The notes: generated by a model not told the origin, from the letters alone. A DNA stretch of 64,000 nucleotides from Betaproteobacteria bacterium (GCA_028292405.1 JAQGMJ010000067.1:40880-104879), one strand, 5' to 3'. Shown: positions 48,267 through 57,172, counted from the stretch's first letter. Numbers and translations: made by a program.

Positions 48267-49301
48267 ATGATAGCTGCTGCATCGCAAAATCCTCAAGCCG
48301 CAACGCCGCAAAACTGTCCGGACAAGCCCGACGCGCAAGCGCGGGAATCCGGCCCGCTTGCGCTTGCGCGGGAGGTGTTGCGCACCGAAGCCGAGGCCAT
48401 TACCGGGCTGATCGAGCGCATCGACGCCTCTTTTGCTGAAGCCGTGGAACTGCTGCTGGCCAGCCGCGGCCGGGTGGTGGTGTCCGGCATGGGCAAGTCC
48501 GGCCATATCGCCCGTAAGATCGCAGCCACCTTCGCGTCAACCGGCACGGCGGCGTTTTTCGTCCATCCGGCCGAGGCCAGCCACGGCGACCTCGGCATGA
48601 TCACCGCCGACGACGTGCTGGTGGCGTTCTCCAACTCCGGCGAAACCGGCGAACTGCTGGCCATCGTGCCCTCGGTCAAGCGCATGGGCGCCAAGCTGGT
48701 GGCCCTGACCGGCAACCCGGATTCGACCCTGGCGCGCTTGGCCGACGTGCACCTGAACATCCATGTCGAGCGCGAAGCCTGCCCGATGGGCCTGGCGCCG
48801 ACGGCCAGCACCACCGCGCAACTGGCGATGGGCGACGCCCTGGCGGTAGCGCTGCTGGACGCGCGCGGCTTCGGCCCGGCCGATTTCGCCCGCTCCCACC
48901 CCGGCGGCTCGCTGGGCCGGCAATCATTGCTGCATGTGCGCGACGTCATGCGCACCGGCGACGCCATCCCGATGGTGCCGCTGTCGGCCACACTGGCCGA
49001 GGCGCTGCGCGAAGTCACCGCCAAGCGCATGGGCATGACCGCCATCGTCGACCAGGGCCGCGTCTGCGGCGTGTTTACCGACGGCGACCTGCGCCGCGCG
49101 CTGCAGCAGGTCACCGACATGAATACCCCGGTGGCCTCGGTGATGACCGCCAGCCCGCGCAGCATCGTCTCCAGCGCCCTGGCCATCGAGGCGGTGCACC
49201 TGATGGACCAGCACAACATCACCCAGTTGCTGGTGATCGACGGCGGCAAGCTGGTGGGCGCGCTCAATGCGCACGACCTGCTGCATGCCAAGGTGGTCTG
49301 A
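48267..49301 (+). CDS. kdsD: arabinose-5-phosphate isomerase KdsD (KpsF family)
   Basis: Converts ribulose-5-phosphate to arabinose-5-phosphate, the first step of Kdo synthesis for LPS. 344 residues: a SIS domain (about 45-180: VVVSGMGKSGHIARKIAATFASTGT, HGDLGMI, FSNSGETGELL) and two CBS domains (about 215-335). The histidine in PAEASHGDLG is conserved. The start at 48267 (MIAAASQN) is chosen over the frame reaching 48204. First of a run kdsD-kdsC-lptC-lptA-lptB-rpoN. Confidence 0.96.
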   Translation: MIAAASQNPQAATPQNCPDKPDAQARESGPLALAREVLRTEAEAITGLIERIDASFAEAVELLLASRGRVVVSGMGKSGHIARKIAATFASTGTAAFFVHPAEASHGDLGMITADDVLVAFSNSGETGELLAIVPSVKRMGAKLVALTGNPDSTLARLADVHLNIHVEREACPMGLAPTASTTAQLAMGDALAVALLDARGFGPADFARSHPGGSLGRQSLLHVRDVMRTGDAIPMVPLSATLAEALREVTAKRMGMTAIVDQGRVCGVFTDGDLRRALQQVTDMNTPVASVMTASPRSIVSSALAIEAVHLMDQHNITQLLVIDGGKLVGALNAHDLLHAKVV

Positions 49302-49410
49302 TGCGCGCGCCGAATCGTCCTTATCGTGCATCCGTCGCTTCTTTCCCCGCCGCGGCGCCTGCCGGCGGCGCGGTCACTGCGTCCTGTCGAGAATTGTCCG
49401 GGAGCCCACC

Positions 49411-49938
49411 ATGGCAGACGACCTGATTGCCCGCTTGCAGCCGCTGAAACTGATGGCCTTCGACGTCGACGGCGTGCTCACCGACGGCCGCCTGTACTAC
49501 ACCGACGATGGCGTCGAGACCAAGACCTTCCACGCCCTCGACGGCCAGGGCATGAACATGCTGCGCGACGCCGGCCTGAAGCTGGCGCTGATCACCTCGC
49601 GCCGCTCGCCGCTGGTGGAGCGCCGCGCGCGCGACCTCGGCCTGCACTACTGCCATCAGGGAGTGAGCAACAAGCGCGAGGCGCTCGACGAGATCATCGG
49701 TGAACTCAAACTCAAGCCCGAGCAATCAGGCTTCATGGGCGACGACCTGTTCGACCTCGGCGCGATGCTGCGCGCCGGTTTCGCCGCCTCGGTGCCCACG
49801 GCGCCGGCGGCGGTGCGCGAGCGCTCCCACTACGTCACCGCGCGCGCCGGCGGCGACGGCGCGGTGCGCGAAGTATGCGAACTGATCCTGCAGGCGCAGG
49901 GTTCGCTCGAGCGCCTGATCGCGGAGTACCTGAAGTGA
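49411..49938 (+). CDS. kdsC: 3-deoxy-D-manno-octulosonate 8-phosphate phosphatase KdsC
   Basis: HAD-superfamily enzyme releasing Kdo from Kdo-8-phosphate. 175 residues; nucleophile motif MAFDVDGVLTDGRLYY, then LALITSRRSP and GFMGDDLFDLGAML. The ATG at 49411 has GGGAG 6 bases upstream, so the longer frame is rejected. Its TGA overlaps the lptC GTG start. Confidence 0.97.
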   Translation: MADDLIARLQPLKLMAFDVDGVLTDGRLYYTDDGVETKTFHALDGQGMNMLRDAGLKLALITSRRSPLVERRARDLGLHYCHQGVSNKREALDEIIGELKLKPEQSGFMGDDLFDLGAMLRAGFAASVPTAPAAVRERSHYVTARAGGDGAVREVCELILQAQGSLERLIAEYLK

Positions 49939-50558
49939 CGCCACGCAACCTGGCGCGAAACACCCGCGGCCTGTCGGTACTGGTGCCGCTGACCATCCTG
50001 TTGATGCTGGTGATGCTCACGACCTGGCTCAACCGCACGGTGGAGCTGTCGGCGCCGGCGGCGCGGCGCGCGGCCACCCACGACCCGGACTACACGGCGA
50101 ACAATTTCACCATCGTGCGCCTGTCCGACACCGGCGAGATCCATTACGTGCTGACCGCCCGCGACCTGGTCCACTATCCGGACGACGACACTTCCCACCT
50201 GCGCTCGCCGGTGTTCAAGGAATTGCAGCCGGGCGCGCCCGAAGTTCGCTTGTCCTCCGACCGCGGCATTACCACCAGCGGCGGCGAGGAAGTGCGCCTG
50301 TATGACAACGTCGAGATCTTTCGCGCCGGCGACAAAAAACCGGGCGCCAAATCCGGCACCGAGGATGTGCGCGCCACCACCACCTATTTGCGCGCGCGGC
50401 CCGACGAAGATACCGCCGACACCCCGGAGCGGGTGGTGATCCACGACGGCGCCTCCATATTGACCGGCACCGGCATGGACGCCAGCAACCGCTACCGCAC
50501 CATGCGCCTGCGCTCGGCGGTGACCGGCACCTATATACAAACCCCAAAGAAAAAATGA
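49935..50558 (+). CDS. lptC: LPS export system protein LptC
   Basis: Inner-membrane-anchored bridge component of the Lpt pathway. 207 residues from a GTG start (GTGA overlap with kdsC; GGAG 8 bases upstream). One N-terminal helix (LSVLVPLTILLMLVMLTTWL) precedes the periplasmic beta-jellyroll domain (YTANNFTIVRLSDTGEIHYVLTA, FKELQPGAPEVRLSSDRG). Longer than E. coli LptC, as usual in betaproteobacteria. Confidence 0.93.
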   Translation: MTPRNLARNTRGLSVLVPLTILLMLVMLTTWLNRTVELSAPAARRAATHDPDYTANNFTIVRLSDTGEIHYVLTARDLVHYPDDDTSHLRSPVFKELQPGAPEVRLSSDRGITTSGGEEVRLYDNVEIFRAGDKKPGAKSGTEDVRATTTYLRARPDEDTADTPERVVIHDGASILTGTGMDASNRYRTMRLRSAVTGTYIQTPKKK

Positions 50559-51265
50559 GTTTTTTTTCCATGCGCTCATCTCACGCTTCCCTGTTTTTCG
50601 CCCTGCTTGCCTGCGTGCTTGCGGCGCAGCCTGCGCGCGCGGAAAAGGCGGACCGCGAAAAGCCGGTCAACATCGAAGCCGACCGGATGAACTATGACGA
50701 CCTGCGGCAGGTAAACGTGTTCGAAGGCCACGTGGTGCTGACCCAGGGCACCCTGGTGATCCGCACCGACAAGCTGACGGTGACCCAGGACCCGGAAGGG
50801 TTCCAGACCGGCATCGCCGACCGCGGCGCCGGCGGCCTGGCGTATTTCCGCCAGAAGCGCGACGGCGTCGACGAGTACATCGAAGGCTGGGGCGAGCGCA
50901 TCCGCTACGACGCCAAGGCCGACAAGGCCGACCTCATCACCCGCGCGCGCATCCTGCGCAATGGCGACGAGGCGCGCGGCAACGTGATCAACTACGACGC
51001 CCGCACCGAGTTCTATACCGTGGTCGGCGGAAAGGAAGGCCCGGGTACCGGCAATGGCGACAAGCGCGTCACCCTCACCATCATGCCGAAGAGCGCTAGC
51101 GGCGGCGCCGACAAGGATGGCGCCGGCAAGGGTGGCGCCGGCAAGGGGAACGCCGGCAATGGAAACGACAAGGGCACGCCGCCTAAGGGCGCGGACCTCA
51201 ACCTGAAATCGTCCGGCGGCATCGCCGCGCCGCGCGAAGAATACCCGGAACCGCCGAAGAAATGA
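50555..51265 (+). CDS. lptA: periplasmic LPS transport protein LptA
   Basis: Forms the periplasmic bridge carrying LPS. 236 residues: signal peptide ([20 protein letters not shown]), then the OstA domain ([39 protein letters not shown]). The C-terminal tail is glycine/lysine/asparagine-rich and made partly of a 15-bp DNA repeat. It starts by ATGA overlap with lptC. Codons 2-4 form a run of eight T (50560-50567), and a second in-frame ATG follows at 50570. Confidence 0.94.
   Translation: MSFFSMRSSHASLFFALLACVLAAQPARAEKADREKPVNIEADRMNYDDLRQVNVFEGHVVLTQGTLVIRTDKLTVTQDPEGFQTGIADRGAGGLAYFRQKRDGVDEYIEGWGERIRYDAKADKADLITRARILRNGDEARGNVINYDARTEFYTVVGGKEGPGTGNGDKRVTLTIMPKSASGGADKDGAGKGGAGKGNAGNGNDKGTPPKGADLNLKSSGGIAAPREEYPEPPKK
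51104..51163 (+). repeat. four 15-bp tandem repeats in lptA
   Basis: Units GGCGCCGACAAGGAT, GGCGCCGGCAAGGGT, GGCGCCGGCAAGGGG and AACGCCGGCAATGGA lie in frame and code [15 protein letters not shown] and NAGNG. Copy-number change would lengthen or shorten the LptA tail without a frameshift. Confidence 0.75.
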
Positions 51266-51984
51266 GCAACCTGGTGGCCGGCGGGCTGAAAAAACGCTAT
51301 GGCTCGCGCGAGGTCGTCAAGAGCGTCTCCTTCGACGTCGCCAACGGCGAGGTGGTGGGCTTGCTGGGCCCCAACGGCGCCGGCAAGACCACCTGCTTCT
51401 ACATGGTGGTGGGCCTGGTGGGCGCCGATGCCGGGCGCATCACTATCGGCGGCGAGGACGTGACGGCGCAGCCGATTCACCGCCGCGCACGCCTGGGCCT
51501 CTCCTACCTGCCGCAGGAGGCTTCGGTGTTCCGCAAGCTGACCGTGGAGGAAAATATCCGCGCCGTGCTGGAATTGCAGGGCATGACGCGCCAGCGCATG
51601 GACGAGCGCCTGGCCGAACTGCTGGGCGAGCTCAACATCGCCGGCCTGGCGGCCAACCCGGCGCTGTCGCTCTCAGGCGGCGAGCGCCGCCGCGTCGAGA
51701 TCGCGCGCGCCCTGGCCACCGAACCCAAGTTCATCCTGCTCGACGAGCCGTTCGCCGGGGTCGATCCGATCGCCGTGCTGGACATCCAGAAAATCATCCG
51801 CTTTCTCAAGGGCCGCGGCATCGGCGTGCTGATCACCGACCACAACGTGCGCGAGACCCTGGGCATCTGCGACCGTGCCTACATCATCAGCGAGGGCAAC
51901 GTGCTGAAAAGCGGCACGCCCGAGGCGATCGTCGCCGACGAGAGCGTACGCCGGGTGTACCTCGGCGAGAATTTCCGACTGTAA
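51262..51984 (+). CDS. lptB: LPS export ABC transporter ATPase LptB
   Basis: ATPase that powers LPS extraction from the inner membrane. 240 residues: Walker [17 protein letters not shown]-loop [12 protein letters not shown], signature [12 protein letters not shown], Walker [15 protein letters not shown] and H-loop [14 protein letters not shown] overlap with lptA; rpoN begins 3 bases after its stop, the conserved lptB-rpoN order. Confidence 0.98.
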   Translation: MSNLVAGGLKKRYGSREVVKSVSFDVANGEVVGLLGPNGAGKTTCFYMVVGLVGADAGRITIGGEDVTAQPIHRRARLGLSYLPQEASVFRKLTVEENIRAVLELQGMTRQRMDERLAELLGELNIAGLAANPALSLSGGERRRVEIARALATEPKFILLDEPFAGVDPIAVLDIQKIIRFLKGRGIGVLITDHNVRETLGICDRAYIISEGNVLKSGTPEAIVADESVRRVYLGENFRL

Positions 51985-51987
51985 TCC

Positions 51988-53466
51988 ATGAAGCAAGCGC
52001 TACAACTCAAACTCTCGCAGCACCTGACGCTGACGCCGCAGTTGCAGCAGTCGATCCGGCTGCTGCAGCTCTCGACCATCGAGCTGAACCAGGAGATCGA
52101 GCAGATCCTGGCGGAAAACCCGCTGCTGGAACGCGACGACGACGCCGGCGCCTACGCGCCGGAGGGTTTCACCGAGGGGGGCGAGGCCACGGCCGACGCT
52201 TTCGGCGCCGGCGAGAAGGTGCAGACCGAATCCCTGGCGGATGCCTTCGGCACACCGGAGAACGGCGAGAGCCCTCCCGACTGGACGGAGCGCGAATTCA
52301 CCTCCAGCAGCAAAAGCAACCGCAACGACGACGATGACGAAGGGCCTTCGCGCCAACTGCCGGCGGCCGAATCGACGCTGCGCGACCACTTGATGAACCA
52401 GGTGGCGACGATGCGCGTCAGCGCGCTCGACCGCGGCCTGATCACCGCGCTGATCGAAGCGCTGAACGAAGACGGCTACCTCGGCCAGGCGCTGGAGGAA
52501 ATCCTCGAGATGCTGCCGGAGGAACTGGAGATCGAGCTGGAAGATCTCGAAGTGGCGCTGCGCCTGCTGCAGTCCTGCGACCCGCCCGGGGTGGCGGCGC
52601 GCAACCTGTCGGAGGCGCTGGTGCTGCAGTTGCATATCCTGCCGCCCTCGCGCTGCCGCGACCTCGCCGTCGAGATCTGCCGCAAGCACCTGGAACTGCT
52701 GGCCGCGCGCGACTTCGCGCAACTCAAGCGTGCCTGCCGTTGCGACGACGACGACCTGCGCGAAGCGCACGAAATGCTGCTGGCGCAAAACCCCCGCCCG
52801 GGCGCGCAATACGCGGTGATCGACACGCGCTACATCACGCCCGACGTGATTGCCCGCAAGATCAAGGGCCAGTGGAAGGTCGGCGTCAATCCGGCCGCGG
52901 TGCCAAAGCTGCGCATCAATCGTCTATACGCCGAAATACTTTCGCGCGAACGCGGCCGCAGCACGCCCGCGGTAAACGGCGAGGCGACCATCCACACGCG
53001 CTTCCAGGAAGCGAAGTGGCTGCTGAAAAACGTGCACCAGCGCTTCGAGACCATCGAGCGCGTGGCGCAGGCGATCGTCGAGCGGCAAAAGCATTTCTTC
53101 GACCATGGCGAAGTCGCCATGCGTCCTCTGGTGCTGCGCGAAATCGCCGACGAACTGGGCCTGCACGAGTCCACAATCTCCCGGGTGACGACAAATAAGT
53201 ACATGCTCACTCCCCGCGGGATCTTTGAATTGAAATACTTTTTTGGTTCCCACGTGGCGACCGACAGCGGGGGGGCTTGCTCTTCTACGGCAATAAGAGC
53301 TTTAATAAAGCAACTCGTCACTTCGGAGGATGTCAAAAAGCCACTATCGGACTCAAAAATTGCCGATATATTGGGCCAGCAGGGCATCGTCGTTGCGAGG
53401 CGCACCATCGCGAAATATCGCGACGGCCTCAAGATCCCGCCGGCCAATCTTCGCAAGTCGTTGTAG
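51988..53466 (+). CDS. rpoN: RNA polymerase sigma-54 factor RpoN
   Basis: Alternative sigma factor for -24/-12 promoters, requiring NtrC-type activators. 492 residues: N-terminal glutamine/leucine-rich activator region (MKQALQLKLSQHLTLTPQLQ), an acidic linker, the core-binding domain, a helix-turn-helix near LGLHESTISRVTTNKYM, and the RpoN box ARRTIAKYR near the C terminus. The last 85 or so codons (53190-53420) are much less GC-biased than the rest and use ATA, AGA and TTA. Confidence 0.98.
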   Translation: MKQALQLKLSQHLTLTPQLQQSIRLLQLSTIELNQEIEQILAENPLLERDDDAGAYAPEGFTEGGEATADAFGAGEKVQTESLADAFGTPENGESPPDWTEREFTSSSKSNRNDDDDEGPSRQLPAAESTLRDHLMNQVATMRVSALDRGLITALIEALNEDGYLGQALEEILEMLPEELEIELEDLEVALRLLQSCDPPGVAARNLSEALVLQLHILPPSRCRDLAVEICRKHLELLAARDFAQLKRACRCDDDDLREAHEMLLAQNPRPGAQYAVIDTRYITPDVIARKIKGQWKVGVNPAAVPKLRINRLYAEILSRERGRSTPAVNGEATIHTRFQEAKWLLKNVHQRFETIERVAQAIVERQKHFFDHGEVAMRPLVLREIADELGLHESTISRVTTNKYMLTPRGIFELKYFFGSHVATDSGGACSSTAIRALIKQLVTSEDVKKPLSDSKIADILGQQGIVVARRTIAKYRDGLKIPPANLRKSL

Positions 53467-53519
53467 GGAGCCTCCTCCTCCTCACTTCCAGGGGCGGCTC
53501 CACTGGAAAGGAGGCAAGC

Positions 53520-53840
53520 ATGAACTTCACCGTCAGCGGGCATCACGTGTCGGTCACTCCCGCGATCCACGAGTATGTGGTTTCCAAGCTCTCCCGCATC
53601 AACCGCCATTTCGACCACGTCATCGACGTCAGCGTGATTCTCTCGGTCGAAAAGCTGGCGCAAAAAGCAGAAGTGAACGTGCATGTCCGGGGCAAGGACA
53701 TTTTCGTCGAGACGGTGGACGAAAACATGTACGCAGCCATCGATACCCTGGCCGACAAACTCGACCGCCAGATCTGCAAATACAAAGACAAGACACAGAG
53801 TCACCCCTGCGAGTCCGCCAAGCGCATGGACCTGAACTAG
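53520..53840 (+). CDS. hpf: ribosome hibernation-promoting factor (short HPF/RaiA family)
   Basis: Binds the 30S A/P sites and promotes inactive ribosome dimers in slow growth. 106 residues starting MNFTVSGHHVSVTPAIHEYV with the S30AE/HPF core (SVEKLAQKAEVNVHVRGKDIFVETVDENMYAAIDTLADKLDRQI). A near-perfect ribosome-binding site (AAAGGAGG) lies 5 bases before the ATG. It is downstream of rpoN, as in most proteobacteria. Confidence 0.97.
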   Translation: MNFTVSGHHVSVTPAIHEYVVSKLSRINRHFDHVIDVSVILSVEKLAQKAEVNVHVRGKDIFVETVDENMYAAIDTLADKLDRQICKYKDKTQSHPCESAKRMDLN

Positions 53841-53871
53841 CCTTGCATTTACGGTTGCAAGCCACGTTCCT

Positions 53872-53896
53872 GCCCGCGACCCGTTCGGTCGCGGGC
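53872..53896 (+). terminator. hairpin after hpf
   Basis: GCCCGCGACC and GGTCGCGGGC form a 10-bp perfect stem around CGTTC, 31 bases after the hpf stop. No T-tract follows, so it is a possible weak terminator or mRNA 3' end separating rpoN-hpf from ptsN-hprK. Confidence 0.5.
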
Positions 53897-53918
53897 GCTC
53901 AGACGCATTGATCAAGCG

Positions 53919-53924
53919 TATAAT
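53919..53924 (+). promoter_or_regulatory. candidate -10 element for ptsN-hprK
   Basis: A perfect TATAAT lies 42 bases before the ptsN ATG, directly after the hpf hairpin. The -35 region (about 53896-53901) is poor. It supports a separate transcript for ptsN-hprK. Confidence 0.4.
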
Positions 53925-53966
53925 TCGCGCCCGTCAGCCTAGGGGATTTTGCCCCCGGCACGGTGC

Positions 53967-54443
53967 ATGAATTCCCCCATCCAGACCCCTTCGCAAGTCA
54001 TCGCCCGGTTGCTGCCGGAAACCAATGTCGCGCTTGATCTCGAGCTCGCCAGCAAGCGCCGCGTTTTCGACGAAGCGGGCATGCTTTTCCAGAACCACCA
54101 GGGCATCGCGCGCTCGACCGTGTTCGACAGCCTGTTCGCGCGCGAGCGCCTGGGCTCGACCGGACTCGGCCAGGGGGTGGCGATTCCGCACGGCCGCATC
54201 GCCAAGCTGGCAGCGCCGATCGGCGCCTTCCTGCGCCTGAAAGAGGCGATCCCCTTCGAGGCGCCGGACGGCCGCCCGGTGAACCTGCTGTTTTTCGTGC
54301 TGATGCCGGAAAAAGACACCAACAGCCACCTGCAGATCCTCGCTTCGCTGGCGGAGATCTTCGCCGACGTCGAGGCGCGCGCGCGCCTGGCCGCGCTGCC
54401 GGACGTCGCCAGCGTGCACCGCGAGCTCACCGGCGCGCGCTGA
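53967..54443 (+). CDS. ptsN: PTS nitrogen regulatory protein EIIA-Ntr
   Basis: Phosphocarrier of the regulatory PTS-Ntr branch that reports on nitrogen/potassium and carbon status. 158 residues of the EIIA mannitol/fructose fold; the phosphorylated histidine is in GVAIPHGRIAKL. Start at ATG 53967 (MNSPIQTPS) rather than the TTG at 53949. It follows rpoN-hpf and precedes hprK, a conserved order. Confidence 0.96.
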   Translation: MNSPIQTPSQVIARLLPETNVALDLELASKRRVFDEAGMLFQNHQGIARSTVFDSLFARERLGSTGLGQGVAIPHGRIAKLAAPIGAFLRLKEAIPFEAPDGRPVNLLFFVLMPEKDTNSHLQILASLAEIFADVEARARLAALPDVASVHRELTGAR

Positions 54444-54477
54444 TGCCCCTCTTTCCCCTCCACTCCCGGCACCGACG

Positions 54478-55419
54478 ATGCAGCCCCTGACCCTCAAGTC
54501 CCTATTTGACGGCGCTTCCCGCCAACTCGAACTGGCCTGGATCGCCGGCGAGGAGCACGGCGGCAAGGTGCTCAATCCGGACGCCTACGCCACCCATTCG
54601 GTGGCCGACATGGTGGGCCACCTGAACCTGATCCATAAAGACCGGCTGCAGGTGATCGGCAAGCCGGAATACGACTACCTGGCCCACCTCGCCTCGACCC
54701 GGCAGCAGCACTATCTCTCGGAACTGCTGGGGGGCAATCCGCCCGCGGTGATCATCGCCGACGGCGTCGAGGCGCCGGCGGTGATCGTGCAGGCCTGCGC
54801 GGCCCATGGCGTGCCGGTCTTCGCCACGCCGATCGCCGCCGCCACGGTGATCGACATGCTGCGGGTCTACATTACCAAGGTGCTCGCGCCGAAGACCACC
54901 ATGCACGGCGTGCTGATGGACGTGCTGGGCCTGGGCGTGCTGATCACCGGCGAATCCGGCCTGGGCAAGAGCGAGCTCGGCCTGGAGCTGATCAGCCGCG
55001 CCCACGGCCTGGTGGCCGACGACGTGGTCGAACTCACCCGCATCGCCCCGAAAGCGCTCGAAGGCCGCTGCCCGCCGCTGCTCAAGAACCTGCTTGAGGT
55101 GCGCGGCCTGGGCCTGCTGGACATCCGAGCGATTTTCGGCGAGACCGCGGTACGGCCGAAAATGAACCTGAAGCTGATCGTCCACCTGCAGCGCCCGCAC
55201 GCCATCGGCACCGCCGACTACGAGCGCCTGCCGCTGAACGAGCAGATGGAACAGGTGCTGGGCGTGCCCATCCGCAAGGTGGTGATTCCCGTCGCCGCCG
55301 GCCGCAACCTCGCCGTGCTGACCGAAGCCGCGGTGCGCAACACCATCCTGCAATTGCGCGGCATCGACACCATGGCCGATTTCATGGCGCGGCAGCAGGC
55401 GGCCATGGACGAAGGCTAA
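54478..55419 (+). CDS. hprK: HPr kinase/phosphorylase HprK
   Basis: Phosphorylates or dephosphorylates a serine on HPr in response to metabolites. 313 residues: an N-terminal domain (1-130), a P-loop GESGLGKSELGLEL and the signature LEVRGLGLLDIRAIFGE; RKVVIPVAAGRNLAVL is also conserved. It is encoded after ptsN and before rapZ, as in many proteobacteria without full sugar PTS systems. Confidence 0.97.
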   Translation: MQPLTLKSLFDGASRQLELAWIAGEEHGGKVLNPDAYATHSVADMVGHLNLIHKDRLQVIGKPEYDYLAHLASTRQQHYLSELLGGNPPAVIIADGVEAPAVIVQACAAHGVPVFATPIAAATVIDMLRVYITKVLAPKTTMHGVLMDVLGLGVLITGESGLGKSELGLELISRAHGLVADDVVELTRIAPKALEGRCPPLLKNLLEVRGLGLLDIRAIFGETAVRPKMNLKLIVHLQRPHAIGTADYERLPLNEQMEQVLGVPIRKVVIPVAAGRNLAVLTEAAVRNTILQLRGIDTMADFMARQQAAMDEG

Positions 55420-55436
55420 CCGAGGCTTACAAGAGC

Positions 55437-55595
55437 TAGGTCGCAGGGCGTAGGGAATAGCGGCCCCTTACGGTAGTTCATGAACGAGATTTGCCCGAAG
55501 CTGCGCGAGGGATAGGCCGCAGGCCGTAAGGGAGCAGCAGCTCCCTTCCAATTCGTGTAGGCCGAAGGCCGTAAGGGAACGGCAGTTCCCTTCCT
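55437..55595. repeat. three REP-like hairpin repeats between hprK and rapZ
   Basis: Three related 38-base units begin TAGG: copy 1 (55437-55474, degenerate), copy 2 (55513-55550) and copy 3 (55558-55595). Each reads about TAGGCCGNAGGCCGTAAGGGA. Copies 2 and 3 fold into 8-bp hairpins, AAGGGAGC/GCTCCCTT and AAGGGAAC/GTTCCCTT, with a compensatory G-C to A-T change. Copy 3 is preceded by GT, giving the GTAG start seen in many REP elements. No transposase lies nearby. Confidence 0.7.
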
Positions 55596-55705
55596 TAACG
55601 TATGGCATCATTCAGGCATGGCGCCCCGAGCAGGGCATGCCGCTTCCGCAAGGGCTGGAAGCTGGGCGCCCCGAATATACTGAACAGGCCCAAAGCCGCC
55701 GCAAC

Positions 55706-56551
55706 ATGCAGCTCATTCTCGTCACCGGCCTTTCCGGCTCCGGCAAGAGCGTCGCGCTCCGCGTCCTGGAAGATAGTGGCTATTATTGCGTGGACAACCT
55801 GCCGCCGGCGATGCTGCCGGACCTGGTGGGGACGCTGCGCGAGTCGGGCCAGGAGAAGGTCGCCGTATCGATCGACGCGCGCACCGCGGCCACCGGCCGC
55901 GGGCTTGCCGACCTGCCGCAATACCTGGCCGGGATGCAGCGCTACGGCGTCGACCTGCGCATGCTGTTTCTCGACGCCAAGACCGAGACCCTGGTCAAGC
56001 GCTATTCCGAAACCCGGCGCCGCCATCCGCTGGACGACGGCACCGCCACGGTGTCCGAATACATCGCCCGCGAGCGCGAACTGCTCGAAGAACTGCACAG
56101 CATGGCGCACCGCATCGACACCAGCGACCTGCGCCCCTCGACCCTGCGCGACTGGCTGCTCGACTTTTTGCAGACCGAGCGCGCCGACCTGACGCTGGTG
56201 TTCACCTCCTTCGGCTTCAAGCTGGGCATTCCGCTGGACGCCGACCTGGTGTTCGACGTGCGTCCCCTGCCCAACCCCTATTACGACCCGCAGTTGCGCC
56301 CCCTGACCGGGCGCGATGCGCCGGTGGTCGCCTACCTGGACGCGATTCCGGCGGCCCAGGACATGCTGGCCGACATCGGCGACTTGGTCGAGAAATGGCT
56401 GCCCGCCTATGCGCGCGACAGCCGCCACTATTTGACGGTGGCCATCGGCTGCACCGGCGGCCAGCACCGTTCCGTCTATTTCGCCGAACAACTCGCCGCG
56501 CGTTTCAACCAGACCGCGGACGTGCTGGTGCGCCACAGGGAGATGAAATAA
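55706..56551 (+). CDS. rapZ: RNase adapter protein RapZ (YvcJ family)
   Basis: Binds RNA and, in enterobacteria, presents the GlmZ small RNA to RNase E; it has an ATP/GTP-binding N domain. 281 residues from MQLILVTGLSGSGKS (Walker A), with CVDNLPPAMLPDL, FLDAKTETLVKRYSETRRRHPL and the C-terminal RNA-binding region TVAIGCTGGQHRSVYFAEQLA. The frame reaches 55637, but the family start is at 55706. The following gene starts at the base after its TAA stop. Confidence 0.96.
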   Translation: MQLILVTGLSGSGKSVALRVLEDSGYYCVDNLPPAMLPDLVGTLRESGQEKVAVSIDARTAATGRGLADLPQYLAGMQRYGVDLRMLFLDAKTETLVKRYSETRRRHPLDDGTATVSEYIARERELLEELHSMAHRIDTSDLRPSTLRDWLLDFLQTERADLTLVFTSFGFKLGIPLDADLVFDVRPLPNPYYDPQLRPLTGRDAPVVAYLDAIPAAQDMLADIGDLVEKWLPAYARDSRHYLTVAIGCTGGQHRSVYFAEQLAARFNQTADVLVRHREMK

Positions 56552-57172
56552 GTGAGGGAAGCAACGCAGGCGCAGCAGCGCCCGCCCGATTGGGGCAACC
56601 TGCCGATTTTCCCGCTTGGAACCGTACTCTTTCCAGGCGGCGCCCTGCCGCTGAAGGTATTCGAAACGCGCTACATCGACATGACCCGCGAGTGCATGAA
56701 AAGCGGCGCGCCCTTCGGCATCTGCCTGATCAAGGAAGGCGCCGAGGTCGGCGCCCCGGCCACCCCGCACGACATCGGCTGCCTGGCCAGCATCACCGAC
56801 TGGGACATGCAGCAACTCGGCCTGCTGCAGATCAAGACGCGCGGCTCGCAGCGCTTTCGCATTCTTTCTTCACACGTCGAGGCGGGCGGGCTGATCCGCG
56901 CCGCCGCCGAGCCGATCGCTGACGACGCCGTGGTCGGCGTACGCAGCGAATTCGCCGGCTGCATGATCCTGCTCAAGGCCCTGCTGCCCAAGCTGCCGAT
57001 GGAACTGATCCCCGAGCCGCACGACTTCGACAATGCCGCCTGGCTATCGAACCGTCTCTCCGAAGTGCTGCCGATTCCCGCCCTGGCCAAGCAAAAGCTG
57101 ATGGAACTGCAAGACCCCGACTCGCGCCTGGAGATCATCCACAAGTATCTGGGGCAGCAAGGTCTGAAATAG
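56552..57172 (+). CDS. LON peptidase N-terminal (substrate-binding) domain protein
   Basis: 206 residues beginning with GTG, directly abutting the rapZ stop; a GGGAGA ribosome-binding site lies inside the rapZ end. Only the Lon-N (PUA-like/ATP-dependent protease LA N) domain is present (IFPLGTVLFPGGALPLKVFETRYIDM, FGICLI, RGSQRFRIL), with no protease or ATPase part. Such stand-alone proteins are common in betaproteobacteria, and their function is unknown. Confidence 0.92.
   Translation: MREATQAQQRPPDWGNLPIFPLGTVLFPGGALPLKVFETRYIDMTRECMKSGAPFGICLIKEGAEVGAPATPHDIGCLASITDWDMQQLGLLQIKTRGSQRFRILSSHVEAGGLIRAAAEPIADDAVVGVRSEFAGCMILLKALLPKLPMELIPEPHDFDNAAWLSNRLSEVLPIPALAKQKLMELQDPDSRLEIIHKYLGQQGLK

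Noticed and set aside
55437..55595. CRISPR array interpretation of the three hairpin repeats
   Set aside because: Only three units, uneven spacing (about 76 and 45 bases between starts), one degenerate, and no cas genes nearby.
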